Source: Bacillota bacterium (GTDB lineage Bacteria > Bacillota > Clostridia > Christensenellales > Aristaeellaceae). From it: 64,000 nt of DNA. Shown here piece after piece: positions 26,392 to 34,736 of the stretch. Below the pieces are notes generated by a model, which made no database searches, was not told the origin of the DNA, and saw only the letters and a program-made list of their open reading frames with translations. The stretch is taken from positions 372,001 through 436,000 of the forward strand of contig JAEZIN010000028.1 of assembly GCA_023436585.1 (NCBI GenBank), written 5' to 3'. A program made the translations under genes and the position numbers. Each line of letters begins with the position of its first letter. The stretch's first letter is position 1.

Positions 26392-27027
26392 TTACGCGGG
26401 AAGGTTGATGCCAAGTTTTTGGCTTACGCACTTTTTGATGACTTCCGCGCAATTGTCCCAGCCGATGCTGGCACTGTTCAGGCACAGGTCATAATGGACG
26501 GCATCCTTCCAGTTCTCGCCGGTGTAGTATTTGTGGTAATCGGAGCGGTACCTGTCGGTGCGGCGGACAGCCTGGGCCGCCTCCTTCTCCGTCATGTCCG
26601 AGCGCTCCATAATGGTTTTGACGCAGTCCTCAAAGGGCGCCTGAATATTGACGCTGACCACGTTGGGCAGATCTCGCAGCACAAAGTTTGCTGCCTTGCC
26701 CATCACTACAAAGGATTCGGTCTGCGAAAGCATACGCAATATCTTTACCTGATAATTGAACAGATTCATATCGGAGACGAACCTGTTGTTTTCCGGGGTG
26801 AGCACGTTGCCGTAATGCTCCCGGTCGGGCACCATCATCAAAAGCCGGCGGTTGAGCTTTTCATCCGCCAGGGCGAACAGCTCCTCGCTGATGCCGCTTT
26901 CAATGGACGCGAGCTGCAAAAGCTCCTTGTCCATGAGCTTGATGTTCAAATCACCCGCAATCTTCAGGCCAATCTGCTTGCCGCCGCTGCCAAAGCCCCG
27001 GGCAATGGTGATGACAAAATTTTTCAT
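26392..27027 (-). CDS. Cytidylate kinase-like family protein
   Basis: The 211-residue protein has the P-loop variant ARGFGSGGKQIG at its N-terminus, then LMDKELLQLAS and a lid-like region with Arg residues (RRTDRYRSDYHKYYTGENW). These match the cytidylate-kinase-like (AAA_26) family common in Clostridia, which is distinct from the housekeeping Cmk. Substrate is unknown. Start ATG 27027 follows AAGGAGAG; the upstream in-frame start is weaker. It stands alone between the R1 element and the divergent liv operon. Confidence 0.82.
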   Translation of the reverse strand: MKNFVITIARGFGSGGKQIGLKIAGDLNIKLMDKELLQLASIESGISEELFALADEKLNRRLLMMVPDREHYGNVLTPENNRFVSDMNLFNYQVKILRMLSQTESFVVMGKAANFVLRDLPNVVSVNIQAPFEDCVKTIMERSDMTEKEAAQAVRRTDRYRSDYHKYYTGENWKDAVHYDLCLNSASIGWDNCAEVIKKCVSQKLGINLPA

Positions 27028-27269
27028 GATGCACTCTCCTTTATCCATCTTATGGGACGTACTCTTGCCGCATAAGGATATGCATGGTGCTGACGTTAGT
27101 TTTCTTTGAACGCGGCATCTTTTCCTGCCTGTGTATAAAATATTCGGTTATTTAAACGCCGTGGGGAAATGGGAGTGCGGATTCCCACACATTTTGCAGG
27201 AATACAACAGAAAAACATCAAAACATGCGGCAAGCTATTTTTGATGGTTCAGATTCACAAATGCGATAC
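27028..27269. other. Intergenic stretch between cytidylate-kinase-like gene and livK promoter
   Basis: No gene or repeat recognised. AT-rich, with a short inverted repeat around GGGAGTGCGGATTCCCAC. It probably holds the promoter for the minus-strand gene, but no good box pair was found. Confidence 0.3.
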
Positions 27270-27298
27270 TTGACATCATATCCCGGGTAGCGTATACT
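27270..27298 (+). promoter_or_regulatory. Sigma-A promoter of livKHMGF
   Basis: TTGACA, 17 bases, TATACT: a near-perfect housekeeping promoter. Transcription is expected to start near 27305, leaving a leader of about 220 bases before livK. Confidence 0.82.
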
Positions 27299-27526
27299 TG
27301 TGCAAACAAACCGGCGAAAGCCGATTTGCAGAATACCTATTTAATTCCTTCATATACTGGATACAGTATTCCGCAAGCAGAGCCGCATTGAATCACGTTT
27401 CCGAGCGAATTAATGAAGCAAAGACGCTTCTCTGGCCTATTTGGGGCTGTGAGGAGCTTTTTTGAAATTTCCATGCCGCCTGGCGCCAGCGCCTGGGGCA
27501 GGGAAAAATATAAGGAGGCGTAACCC
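27299..27526 (+). promoter_or_regulatory. Long 5' leader of livK
   Basis: About 220 bases between promoter and livK. Near the predicted 5' end is a hairpin CGGC-GAAA-GCCG inside an outer TGCAAA/TTTGCA stem (27301-27330). Further on are GGATAC/GTATTCC and a TGGCGCCA palindrome before the ribosome site. No T-box, lysine or other known riboswitch signature was recognised. Confidence 0.4.
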
Positions 27527-28714
27527 ATGAAAAGAGTCATCCCCTTGCTTGTATCGTTGACACTTGCGATGACCATTGTGGCTGGCTGCATGCCCGCAAT
27601 GGCCGGCGCCGCCCTGCCTGTCATCAAGATCGCCAGCGCCACACCGCTTTCGGGCAGCCAGTCGGCACTGGGCGAATCCATCAAAAATGGTATCGAGATG
27701 GCGCTGAGCGAGCGTGTGGAAGAGTTCAAGGCCCTGGGATTTGATCTGCAGTTTGCGCCTCAGGACGACCAGGCAGACCCCAAGGTGGGCGTGAACAATG
27801 CCCAGCGCATGATTGAGGACAAGGATATCTTGGCGGTGGTAGGCCATTACAACTCCGGCGTGGCCATCCCCTCCTCCGAAGTGTACCTCCAGGGCGGCCT
27901 GCCCATGATCTCCCCGGCCAATACAGCCACGCAGGTGACTGACCGCGGCCTGCCTATCGTCAACCGCATCTGCGCCCGTGACGACGCCCAGGGCCCCGCC
28001 GGCGCCGACTTCATCTTCGCCCAGGGCAAGAAGACCGTGTTCATCCTCCAGGACAAAACGGCGTACGGCCAGGGCGTGGCGGATGAGTTCAAGAAGCGCT
28101 TCGAGGCCATCGGCGGCACGGTGCTGGGCTATGAAGGCATCACCGCGGGCGAGGCCGATTTCAGCGCGGTGGAAGAAATGATCCGCGCCAGCGGGGCGGA
28201 AGCCGTGTATTTCGGCGGCATCTATCCCGAAGGCGGCCTGCTGATCAAGCAGCTGGATGAAAAGGGCATCGAAGTGCTCTTCCTTGGCCCGGACGGCATG
28301 GATTCCGCCGAGCTTGTGAACATCGCCGGCGACGCCGTCGTAGACACCTATTACACCTCCGTGGCCGCAGACATCTCCACCACCGAAAAAGGCGCCGTGT
28401 TTGCGGAAAACTACAAGGCGAAGTACGGCCGTGCGCCTGAGGCGTTCTCCGCCTACGGCTATGACGCCATGAACGTGACGCTGGACGCCGTGAAGGCCGC
28501 CATCGCCGCCAATGGCGGTGCACTGCCCACCCGTGAGCAGGTTGCCGCCGCCGCTCGCGCCACCAGCGGTTTTGCTGGGATCGCGACCAATGTCACCTTC
28601 AACGCAATCGGCGACAACACCGAAGCAACGGTCTACATCCTGGGCTTCGAAGAAGCCGCCTATCCGCCGAAAGTCATCAACACCATCCCCGTGGCCGATT
28701 ATTTGAAAAAGTAA
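27527..28714 (+). CDS. livK: Branched-chain amino-acid ABC transporter, substrate-binding lipoprotein
   Basis: The 395-residue protein has a lipoprotein signal peptide with lipobox IVAGC near residue 21, followed by a type I periplasmic-binding fold (IKIASATPLSGSQSALGES, VVGHYNSG, GDDNAQ-like region, GYDAMNVTLDAV). It delivers leucine, isoleucine, valine or a related ligand to the membrane complex. Start ATG follows AAGGAGG. It is the first gene of the livKHMGF operon; a stem-loop after its stop may raise its level over the permease genes. Ligand specificity cannot be read from sequence alone. Confidence 0.9.
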   Translation: MKRVIPLLVSLTLAMTIVAGCMPAMAGAALPVIKIASATPLSGSQSALGESIKNGIEMALSERVEEFKALGFDLQFAPQDDQADPKVGVNNAQRMIEDKDILAVVGHYNSGVAIPSSEVYLQGGLPMISPANTATQVTDRGLPIVNRICARDDAQGPAGADFIFAQGKKTVFILQDKTAYGQGVADEFKKRFEAIGGTVLGYEGITAGEADFSAVEEMIRASGAEAVYFGGIYPEGGLLIKQLDEKGIEVLFLGPDGMDSAELVNIAGDAVVDTYYTSVAADISTTEKGAVFAENYKAKYGRAPEAFSAYGYDAMNVTLDAVKAAIAANGGALPTREQVAAAARATSGFAGIATNVTFNAIGDNTEATVYILGFEEAAYPPKVINTIPVADYLKK

Positions 28715-28757
28715 CCGCGCCGCCGCTGCCTGAAAACGAATAAATGCGCCGCATGCG

Positions 28758-28780
28758 GGAGAAGGGCTTTGCCCTTCTCC
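28758..28780 (+). terminator. Intra-operon stem-loop between livK and livH
   Basis: Perfect 10-bp stem GGAGAAGGGC/GCCCTTCTCC with a TTT loop and no T-run. It is better read as a 3' stabiliser or partial terminator protecting the livK message than as a full terminator. Confidence 0.65.
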
Positions 28781-28854
28781 TTCAGTCCTAAACAGGGACG
28801 GAATGAGGGAGTGTTCCCTTCCCCCGCATGAGGGAGCAGGGAGGTCGGTGGATT

Positions 28855-29820
28855 TTGAACCTTCAAATGCTGGCAAGGAGCATACCGCAGCTATTGTCAG
28901 ACGGCTTGGCCCTTGGCTTTGTGTACGCCATCGTGGCCCTTGGCTATACCATGGTGTACGGCATACTGGAGTTTATCAATTTCGCGCACAGTGAGCTGTT
29001 TATGTTTGGGGCGTTCGCAGGCACGGAGATTTTGCTGCTGCTCAAGTCCATGGGTATCCTTAGCAACATGTCCCCTACGGTGGCGCTCCTCATTTCCATG
29101 CTGGTGGCCATGATCCTCAGCGGTTCCCTGGGCGTGGCGGTGGACCGAATTGCCTACAAGCCTGTGCGCGGCGCGCCCAAGCTTGTTCCATTTATATCGG
29201 CCATCGGCGTATCCTTCATATTGCAGGATGTGGTCCGCATGGTGGAAGTGGCCAAGAACGGCAATTTCTATCTGTATGCGCCTACTCTTTTCAAAAACCG
29301 CATCCAGATCACCGAAACCATGGTGATCCCGGAAAAGACGTTTTATATTGTGGGCATATGCCTTGTGATTATGATTGTGCTGCAGCTTTTTGTGAGCCGG
29401 AACAAGTGGGGCAAGGCCATGCGGGCCGTGGCCCAGGACAGGGAAACGGCCAAGCTGATGGGCATCAATGTGGACAAGGTGATTTCCCTCACCTTTTTGA
29501 TCGGCGCCGGCATGGGCGGCGCGGCCGGCACGCTCTTTTCCATTCAGTACGGCTCCATATCGCCTTATTCCGGCTTCATACTGGGCATGAAGGCGTTTAC
29601 CGCGGCGGTGTTCGGCGGAATCGGCAAGATCCCCGGGGCCATGCTGGGCGGCGTGCTGCTGGGCCTGATTGAAATGTTTGGCGCGGCTTTCTTAGGCGCG
29701 CTGACCGGCGGCGTGTTCGGCTCGGAGTACAAGGATGTGCTGGCCTTTGCCATCCTGATCCTGATCCTGATCTTCAAGCCCAGCGGCCTGCTCGGAAAAC
29801 CCGTGGGAGAGAAGGTGTAG
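28855..29820 (+). CDS. livH: Branched-chain amino-acid ABC transporter permease
   Basis: The 321-residue protein has eight or so hydrophobic helices with family landmarks LALGFVYAIVALGYTMVYGILEFINFAHSE and GMKAFTAAVFGGIGKIPGA. TTG 28855 is preferred because GGGAGGT lies about ten bases upstream; ATG 28867 is an alternative. It ends one base before livM. It forms a heterodimer with LivM in the membrane. Confidence 0.9.
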   Translation: MNLQMLARSIPQLLSDGLALGFVYAIVALGYTMVYGILEFINFAHSELFMFGAFAGTEILLLLKSMGILSNMSPTVALLISMLVAMILSGSLGVAVDRIAYKPVRGAPKLVPFISAIGVSFILQDVVRMVEVAKNGNFYLYAPTLFKNRIQITETMVIPEKTFYIVGICLVIMIVLQLFVSRNKWGKAMRAVAQDRETAKLMGINVDKVISLTFLIGAGMGGAAGTLFSIQYGSISPYSGFILGMKAFTAAVFGGIGKIPGAMLGGVLLGLIEMFGAAFLGALTGGVFGSEYKDVLAFAILILILIFKPSGLLGKPVGEKV

Positions 29821-29821
29821 C

Positions 29822-31132
29822 ATGGGCGGAATATTGAAATCCATCACGGCCGACGCCTCTTCTTTCCGCATGGGAAGCCTTACGCCCAAGGAAAGGATCT
29901 TTTTTGTACTACAGACGGTAGCTATCGTGGTTGCGCCGGTATGGCTGCTCATCGACACCGGCAGCAAATTTGCCTTTATTTTTTTCCTGGCCTCCCTGCT
30001 GATTCTAAACCGCATCAAGCTTCCTGTCTGGTCACGCCTCTTACTGGCCGCTTTGGATTTGGCGGTGGTGATGCCAATCGTGGGCAACACATCCGGCATA
30101 TTCGCCAACGTGATCACCATGATCGGCATTTACGCCATTTTATCCATGGGCCTGAACATCGTGGTGGGGTTCACAGGTTTGCTCAATCTGGGCTATGCCG
30201 CATTCTACGCGGTGGGCGCGTATACGTACGCCATTTTTGCCTCCAGCCAGGCGAACAACTTGATTCCCGGCGGCGGGTTTCCCCTATCGGGCAACTGGTT
30301 CTGGCTGTTTCTTGTCATCGCGCTGGTGGTATCCGGCATTGTCGGATTCTTGCTGGGCCTGCCGGTGCTCCGTTTGAAAGGCGACTATCTGGCTGTGGTG
30401 ACGCTGGGCTTCGCGGAGATCATCCGCCTTTTGTTCAATAATTTGAACAAGCCCGTGAACATCACCAACGGCCCCATGGGCATCACGCCCATCCAGCCGC
30501 CCATGCTTTTTGGCGTTTCTTTGGATCGTCCCGTGTACTACTATGGCGTAGTGCTGATATTGTTTTTACTAACTGTCGTCGTGGTGCGCAACCTGCAAAA
30601 CTCCCGCATCGGCCGCGCCTGGGTGGCCATCAGGGAGGATGAGCTGGTGGCCCGTACCATGGGCATCCCTGTGGTCCGCATGAAGCTGCTGTCCTTTACC
30701 ATAGGCGCCGGGCTGGCCGGCCTGATGGGCGTGGTCTTTGCGGCGAAGCAGAAATTCATCGACCCCACCAGCTTTACCTTCGCGGAATCCATTGTCATCC
30801 TCTGCATGGTGATACTGGGCGGGTCGGGAAGCATCAAGGGTGTCATCATCGGCGCGCTGTCGGTGGTGGTGCTGCAGCTTCAAATCCTGAAGGACGTGTC
30901 GGCGTGGCTGACTGACCTTAACGCCTCGGGCGTCTTGCACCTGCCGGCCTGGCTGGACCCCGCCAAGTACGAGCGGCTGATTTTCGGCCTGATCCTGGTG
31001 CTCATGTGCATCTTCCGCCCCCATGGTCTTTTGCCCGAAAAGCGTATGCTGCAAATCAAAAAAAGGCTTGGCCTGAAAACAAAGGCGGCGGAGGATGAAT
31101 CCGCCCAGGCCACTTTGAAGGAGGGCCAGTAG
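29822..31132 (+). CDS. livM: Branched-chain amino-acid ABC transporter permease
   Basis: The 436-residue second permease subunit has about ten hydrophobic helices. Landmarks are SMGLNIVVGFTGLLNLGYAAFYAVGAY, RLKGDYLAVVTLGFAEIIRL and ILGGSGSIKGVIIGA. It is longer than E. coli LivM cores because of an N-terminal extension with two extra helices. GAAGGTG precedes its ATG; livG begins two bases after its stop. Confidence 0.93.
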   Translation: MGGILKSITADASSFRMGSLTPKERIFFVLQTVAIVVAPVWLLIDTGSKFAFIFFLASLLILNRIKLPVWSRLLLAALDLAVVMPIVGNTSGIFANVITMIGIYAILSMGLNIVVGFTGLLNLGYAAFYAVGAYTYAIFASSQANNLIPGGGFPLSGNWFWLFLVIALVVSGIVGFLLGLPVLRLKGDYLAVVTLGFAEIIRLLFNNLNKPVNITNGPMGITPIQPPMLFGVSLDRPVYYYGVVLILFLLTVVVVRNLQNSRIGRAWVAIREDELVARTMGIPVVRMKLLSFTIGAGLAGLMGVVFAAKQKFIDPTSFTFAESIVILCMVILGGSGSIKGVIIGALSVVVLQLQILKDVSAWLTDLNASGVLHLPAWLDPAKYERLIFGLILVLMCIFRPHGLLPEKRMLQIKKRLGLKTKAAEDESAQATLKEGQ

Positions 31133-31133
31133 C

Positions 31134-31939
31134 ATGCCGTTATTGGAGGTGAGGGGCCTTACCAAGACCTTCGGCGGCCTGACGGCCATCAACAGTGTCG
31201 ATTTTTCCATGGAAAAGAATCAGATTGTCAGCGTCATCGGGCCCAACGGCGCGGGGAAGACCACCTTTTTCAACATGATCAGCGGCTATTACCCCGTGGA
31301 CAGCGGCACCATCCGCTTTGACGGCCACAACCTTGTAAAGCTTACGCCGGAAAAGGTGGCCGCCTACAAGATCGCCCGCACGTTCCAGAATATCCGTCTT
31401 TTCCAGAACATGCTGGTGGCCGAGAATATTTTGGTGGGCCGCTACATGAACATGAAGGCCAACATTGCCGAGATTATTCTCCGCTTGCCCAGGATGCGCA
31501 GGGAGGAGGGGGAGGCATACGACAAGATGCTGTCCCTGCTGGACTATGTGGGCCTTGCCGGCAAGGAGGGGGAGCTGGCCAGGAACCTTTCCTACGGGCA
31601 GCAGCGGCGGCTGGAGATTGCCAGGGCATTGGCCATCGAGCCCAAGCTTTTGATGCTGGATGAACCTGCGGCGGGCTTAAACCCCAAGGAAACGGAGGAG
31701 ATGAAGAAGTTCATCCTTCGCCTGCGGTCCGAAATGAATACCACCATCCTGCTGATTGAGCATGACATGAAGCTGGTGATGGGCCTGTCCGACAGAATTA
31801 CGGTTTTGAATTACGGCGAGAAGATCGCAGATGGCACGCCGGATGAGATCCGCAGCAACGAGAAGGTCATCAAGGCCTACCTTGGCGCGGAAGATAAGGA
31901 TGACGACCTTGCCGATCTGGCGGATTTGGGGGTGCAGGC

Positions 31940-31943
<4 letters not shown>
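31134..31943 (+). CDS. livG: Branched-chain amino-acid ABC transporter ATP-binding protein
   Basis: The 269-residue ATPase has Walker A GPNGAGKTT, signature LSYGQQRRLEIARAL, Walker B LLMLDEPAAGLNP and switch His in LLIEHDMKLVM. The long segment after Walker A and the FQNIRLFQNM Q-loop are typical of LivG. Its C-terminus is acidic (EDKDDDLADLADL). Its stop overlaps livF by four bases. Confidence 0.95.
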
Positions 31944-32656
<713 letters not shown>

Positions 32657-32674
32657 TGGATTCTGAATAAGCAA

Positions 32675-32706
32675 AACCCGGCCACATTTCACTGGCCGGG
32701 TTCTTT
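32675..32706. terminator. Terminator after livF, shared with the Zn-ribbon gene
   Basis: 10-bp stem AACCCGGCCA/TGGCCGGGTT followed by CTTTTCTTT on the plus strand, between convergent genes. Confidence 0.85.
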
Positions 32707-32720
32707 TCTTTGAGGATGCT

Positions 32721-32936
32721 TTATCTCAGCAAAAAGTCCAGGATGTTCATGCCCGTATCTGTTTGCGACTTGTACAGCTCCGTGTAGCCGCACTGCGTGC
32801 AGGAGAGGGTAATGAATTTCTTGTTCTGCACATCGAACAGCTTGGCGAAATTGCCGCCTGTGGCCTGAAACTGATCGGATTCATACTGGGTGTTGCCGCA
32901 CTTGGGGCAAACGTAACTCCTGCGTTCCTGCTCCAT
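32721..32936 (-). CDS. Small zinc-ribbon protein (DUF2082-like)
   Basis: The 71-residue protein has two Cys pairs, YVCPKCGNT and LSCTQCGYTE, separated by a conserved-looking TGGNFAKLFDVQNKKF stretch, as in small 'nucleic-acid-binding Zn-ribbon' proteins of Firmicutes. Start ATG 32936 lies nine bases after AAGGAG; the longer frame to 33023 has no ribosome site. Nucleic-acid binding is a family label only. It is monocistronic. Confidence 0.8.
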   Translation of the reverse strand: MEQERRSYVCPKCGNTQYESDQFQATGGNFAKLFDVQNKKFITLSCTQCGYTELYKSQTDTGMNILDFLLR

Positions 32937-33102
32937 ACAAATGCACTCCTTCTTCATGGGCCGGCTGACCGTCAGCATGATGATAGCACGGGAGCGGTGC
33001 TGCATCAATATACAATGCACCAATTGTCATAATGGATGCTTGAGCGCTGTGTTTTGCTTCCTTGCATCTAACGTGCCTGCACCTGCTGGCAAAGTGCGGG
33101 TG

Positions 33103-33131
33103 AAAAAAATCCGGCCATCACGGCCGGATTC
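33103..33131 (-). terminator. Terminator of the secreted-protein pair
   Basis: On the minus strand GAATCCGGCC-GTGAT-GGCCGGATT followed by a T-run (seven A on the plus strand). Strong intrinsic terminator just after the stop at 33155. Confidence 0.85.
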
Positions 33132-33154
33132 ATTTTACTTACGCTTCATTTTCT

Positions 33155-34711
33155 TCAGTCTGCCCAGAACAGCAGGTCGAAGGCGGGGTATTCCTCTGTC
33201 CCGCTGTCGTCCTGCACCTCCATCATGCCGGTGCAGCGGCCGTACATTTTCACCTGTGTATCCACGGTGAGGGAGGGCTCCTCTTTTGTCTTTACGACGA
33301 TGATGTCCCTGTAAACGGATTTGATCCTTCTAAAAGCCATGTATATAAGCCAGTCTTCGCCTGATTTCTCAATCCTGGTCACATAGGCGGTGTAGCCCAT
33401 GATCCTGCCCGTATACCCCTTGATCTTGCTGGTAAGGGTGGAGTGGGCAGGCTTGATGGCCTCTTCCTTGACGATGGACTCCTTCTCGGTGTCGCTCCAC
33501 GTCCTGGTGGCGAAGAAGGACTGCTTCTGGCTTACAAGGCCATCCTTGGTGAAGGAAACGTCAATGGAATAATTGCCTTCCTCCGATGTATCGATGGTGA
33601 AGGAAAACTTGCCGCTGGTCCCCGTTTTGTCCTGTTCGGTCTTGCCGTTGACAGTGCACTCCACCAGCACGCCTTTGTCGGTAACACCGGAAATGGTGAG
33701 CTTGTTGGATGTCAGTTCCTCGGGGACTGACGTGTCGAAGCTCACCGGCAGGAGCGTCTTGTCATAGGTGATGGTGTCCTGGAAGGATACGTTATCGATC
33801 TCCACATCGTTCAGCGTGATGGTGAAGGCCATGGAATAGACGCCCTCCTGGGGCAGCACCACAGGCAGGGAGAACTCACCTGATTTATTGGCCGTGTCGC
33901 TGACCGGAACATATTCGTTGGAGATCATCCGTATTACCGATCCGGATATCTGCGCGCCAGGTTCGGTTCTTCCCTTGACCGTGAAGGAGGCGCTGTTCGT
34001 CTGCTTTGGCGGCCCGGCGGTGATTTCGGTCTTCTGGCCAGCGGTTGTGGACGCAGTACTGCTGTTGCCTTCCCCTGCGCCGGGCATGGGGAGGACGCTT
34101 GTAAACCGCCAGGTATCCATGATCTCATTGAGCGCGTTGTTATCCTTGGCGCTGATGGTTCTGCCGTATACCTGATAATCCACAGTAATGGTATAGCCGT
34201 TGCGTATGGTGCGCCTGGCAAAGCCGCGGTGGTCCACCTTTCCGCCCAGCCGTTCCACGTATTTTAGCATCAGAAAGCGGCCGTAAGCCGTGGTGTTTTT
34301 CCATTCAGCGCTGTCGTAGGAGATGCCCAGCGCCTCAAAAGCTTCCCCATCCAGGTGTTCCCGGCGGTATTTGGCCCTGGTGGCCGGCGTCTGCTGGTCG
34401 ATGTCGAAATAAACCTGTGCGTCCAGGTCTTTGAGTGCGCTGATTTGAAGACAGACCTTGCCGTCCTGGCTCCACGCCTGAAGGAGAACGCCTTCGGCCT
34501 GGAAGGACTGCAGCTCGATCTCCAGGCTGGTGCCCCTGCTTTGCAGGAACTCCACATGGCTTTCCATATTATCGGGCGTAAGAACGGTGTATTTGTCGGG
34601 GATTTCTACTTGGGCCGATATGGCGTCAAGCGGAACTACCTGGCACAATCCCGGCAGCGCGGCCGCAAAGCAAAGGCCAATAAGGATCAGGAAAAACGTG
34701 ATTTTGCGCAT
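33155..34711 (-). CDS. Secreted protein with Ig-like repeats and a C-terminal OB-like domain (paralogue 2)
   Basis: Function unknown. The 518-residue protein begins MRKITFFLILIGLCFAAALPG, a signal peptide without a lipobox. An N-terminal alpha/beta region (about 25-190) follows, then a TTAGQKTE linker, three Ig/bacterial-invasin-like beta repeats (SFTVKGRTEPGAQISG, TISGVTDKGVLVECTVNG) and a C-terminal domain (YTGRIMGYTAYVTRIEKSG ... TQVKMYGRCTG) that looks like an OB fold. The same order occurs in the gene immediately upstream at 34737-36287, 25 bases away, so the two arose by duplication. Start ATG 34711 is chosen over 34723, which abuts the AAAGG site. Confidence 0.7.
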   Translation of the reverse strand: MRKITFFLILIGLCFAAALPGLCQVVPLDAISAQVEIPDKYTVLTPDNMESHVEFLQSRGTSLEIELQSFQAEGVLLQAWSQDGKVCLQISALKDLDAQVYFDIDQQTPATRAKYRREHLDGEAFEALGISYDSAEWKNTTAYGRFLMLKYVERLGGKVDHRGFARRTIRNGYTITVDYQVYGRTISAKDNNALNEIMDTWRFTSVLPMPGAGEGNSSTASTTAGQKTEITAGPPKQTNSASFTVKGRTEPGAQISGSVIRMISNEYVPVSDTANKSGEFSLPVVLPQEGVYSMAFTITLNDVEIDNVSFQDTITYDKTLLPVSFDTSVPEELTSNKLTISGVTDKGVLVECTVNGKTEQDKTGTSGKFSFTIDTSEEGNYSIDVSFTKDGLVSQKQSFFATRTWSDTEKESIVKEEAIKPAHSTLTSKIKGYTGRIMGYTAYVTRIEKSGEDWLIYMAFRRIKSVYRDIIVVKTKEEPSLTVDTQVKMYGRCTGMMEVQDDSGTEEYPAFDLLFWAD

Positions 34712-34736
34712 CCGAAACACCATCCTTTATGGAGCA

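Noticed and set aside
27299..27526. Possible T-box or amino-acid riboswitch before livK
   Set aside because: No T-box sequence (GGGTGG..ACCGCG type) and no terminator/antiterminator pair directly before livK.
27437..28876. 479-codon open frame opposite livK
   Set aside because: Antisense shadow; livK has a lipobox, ribosome site and promoter.
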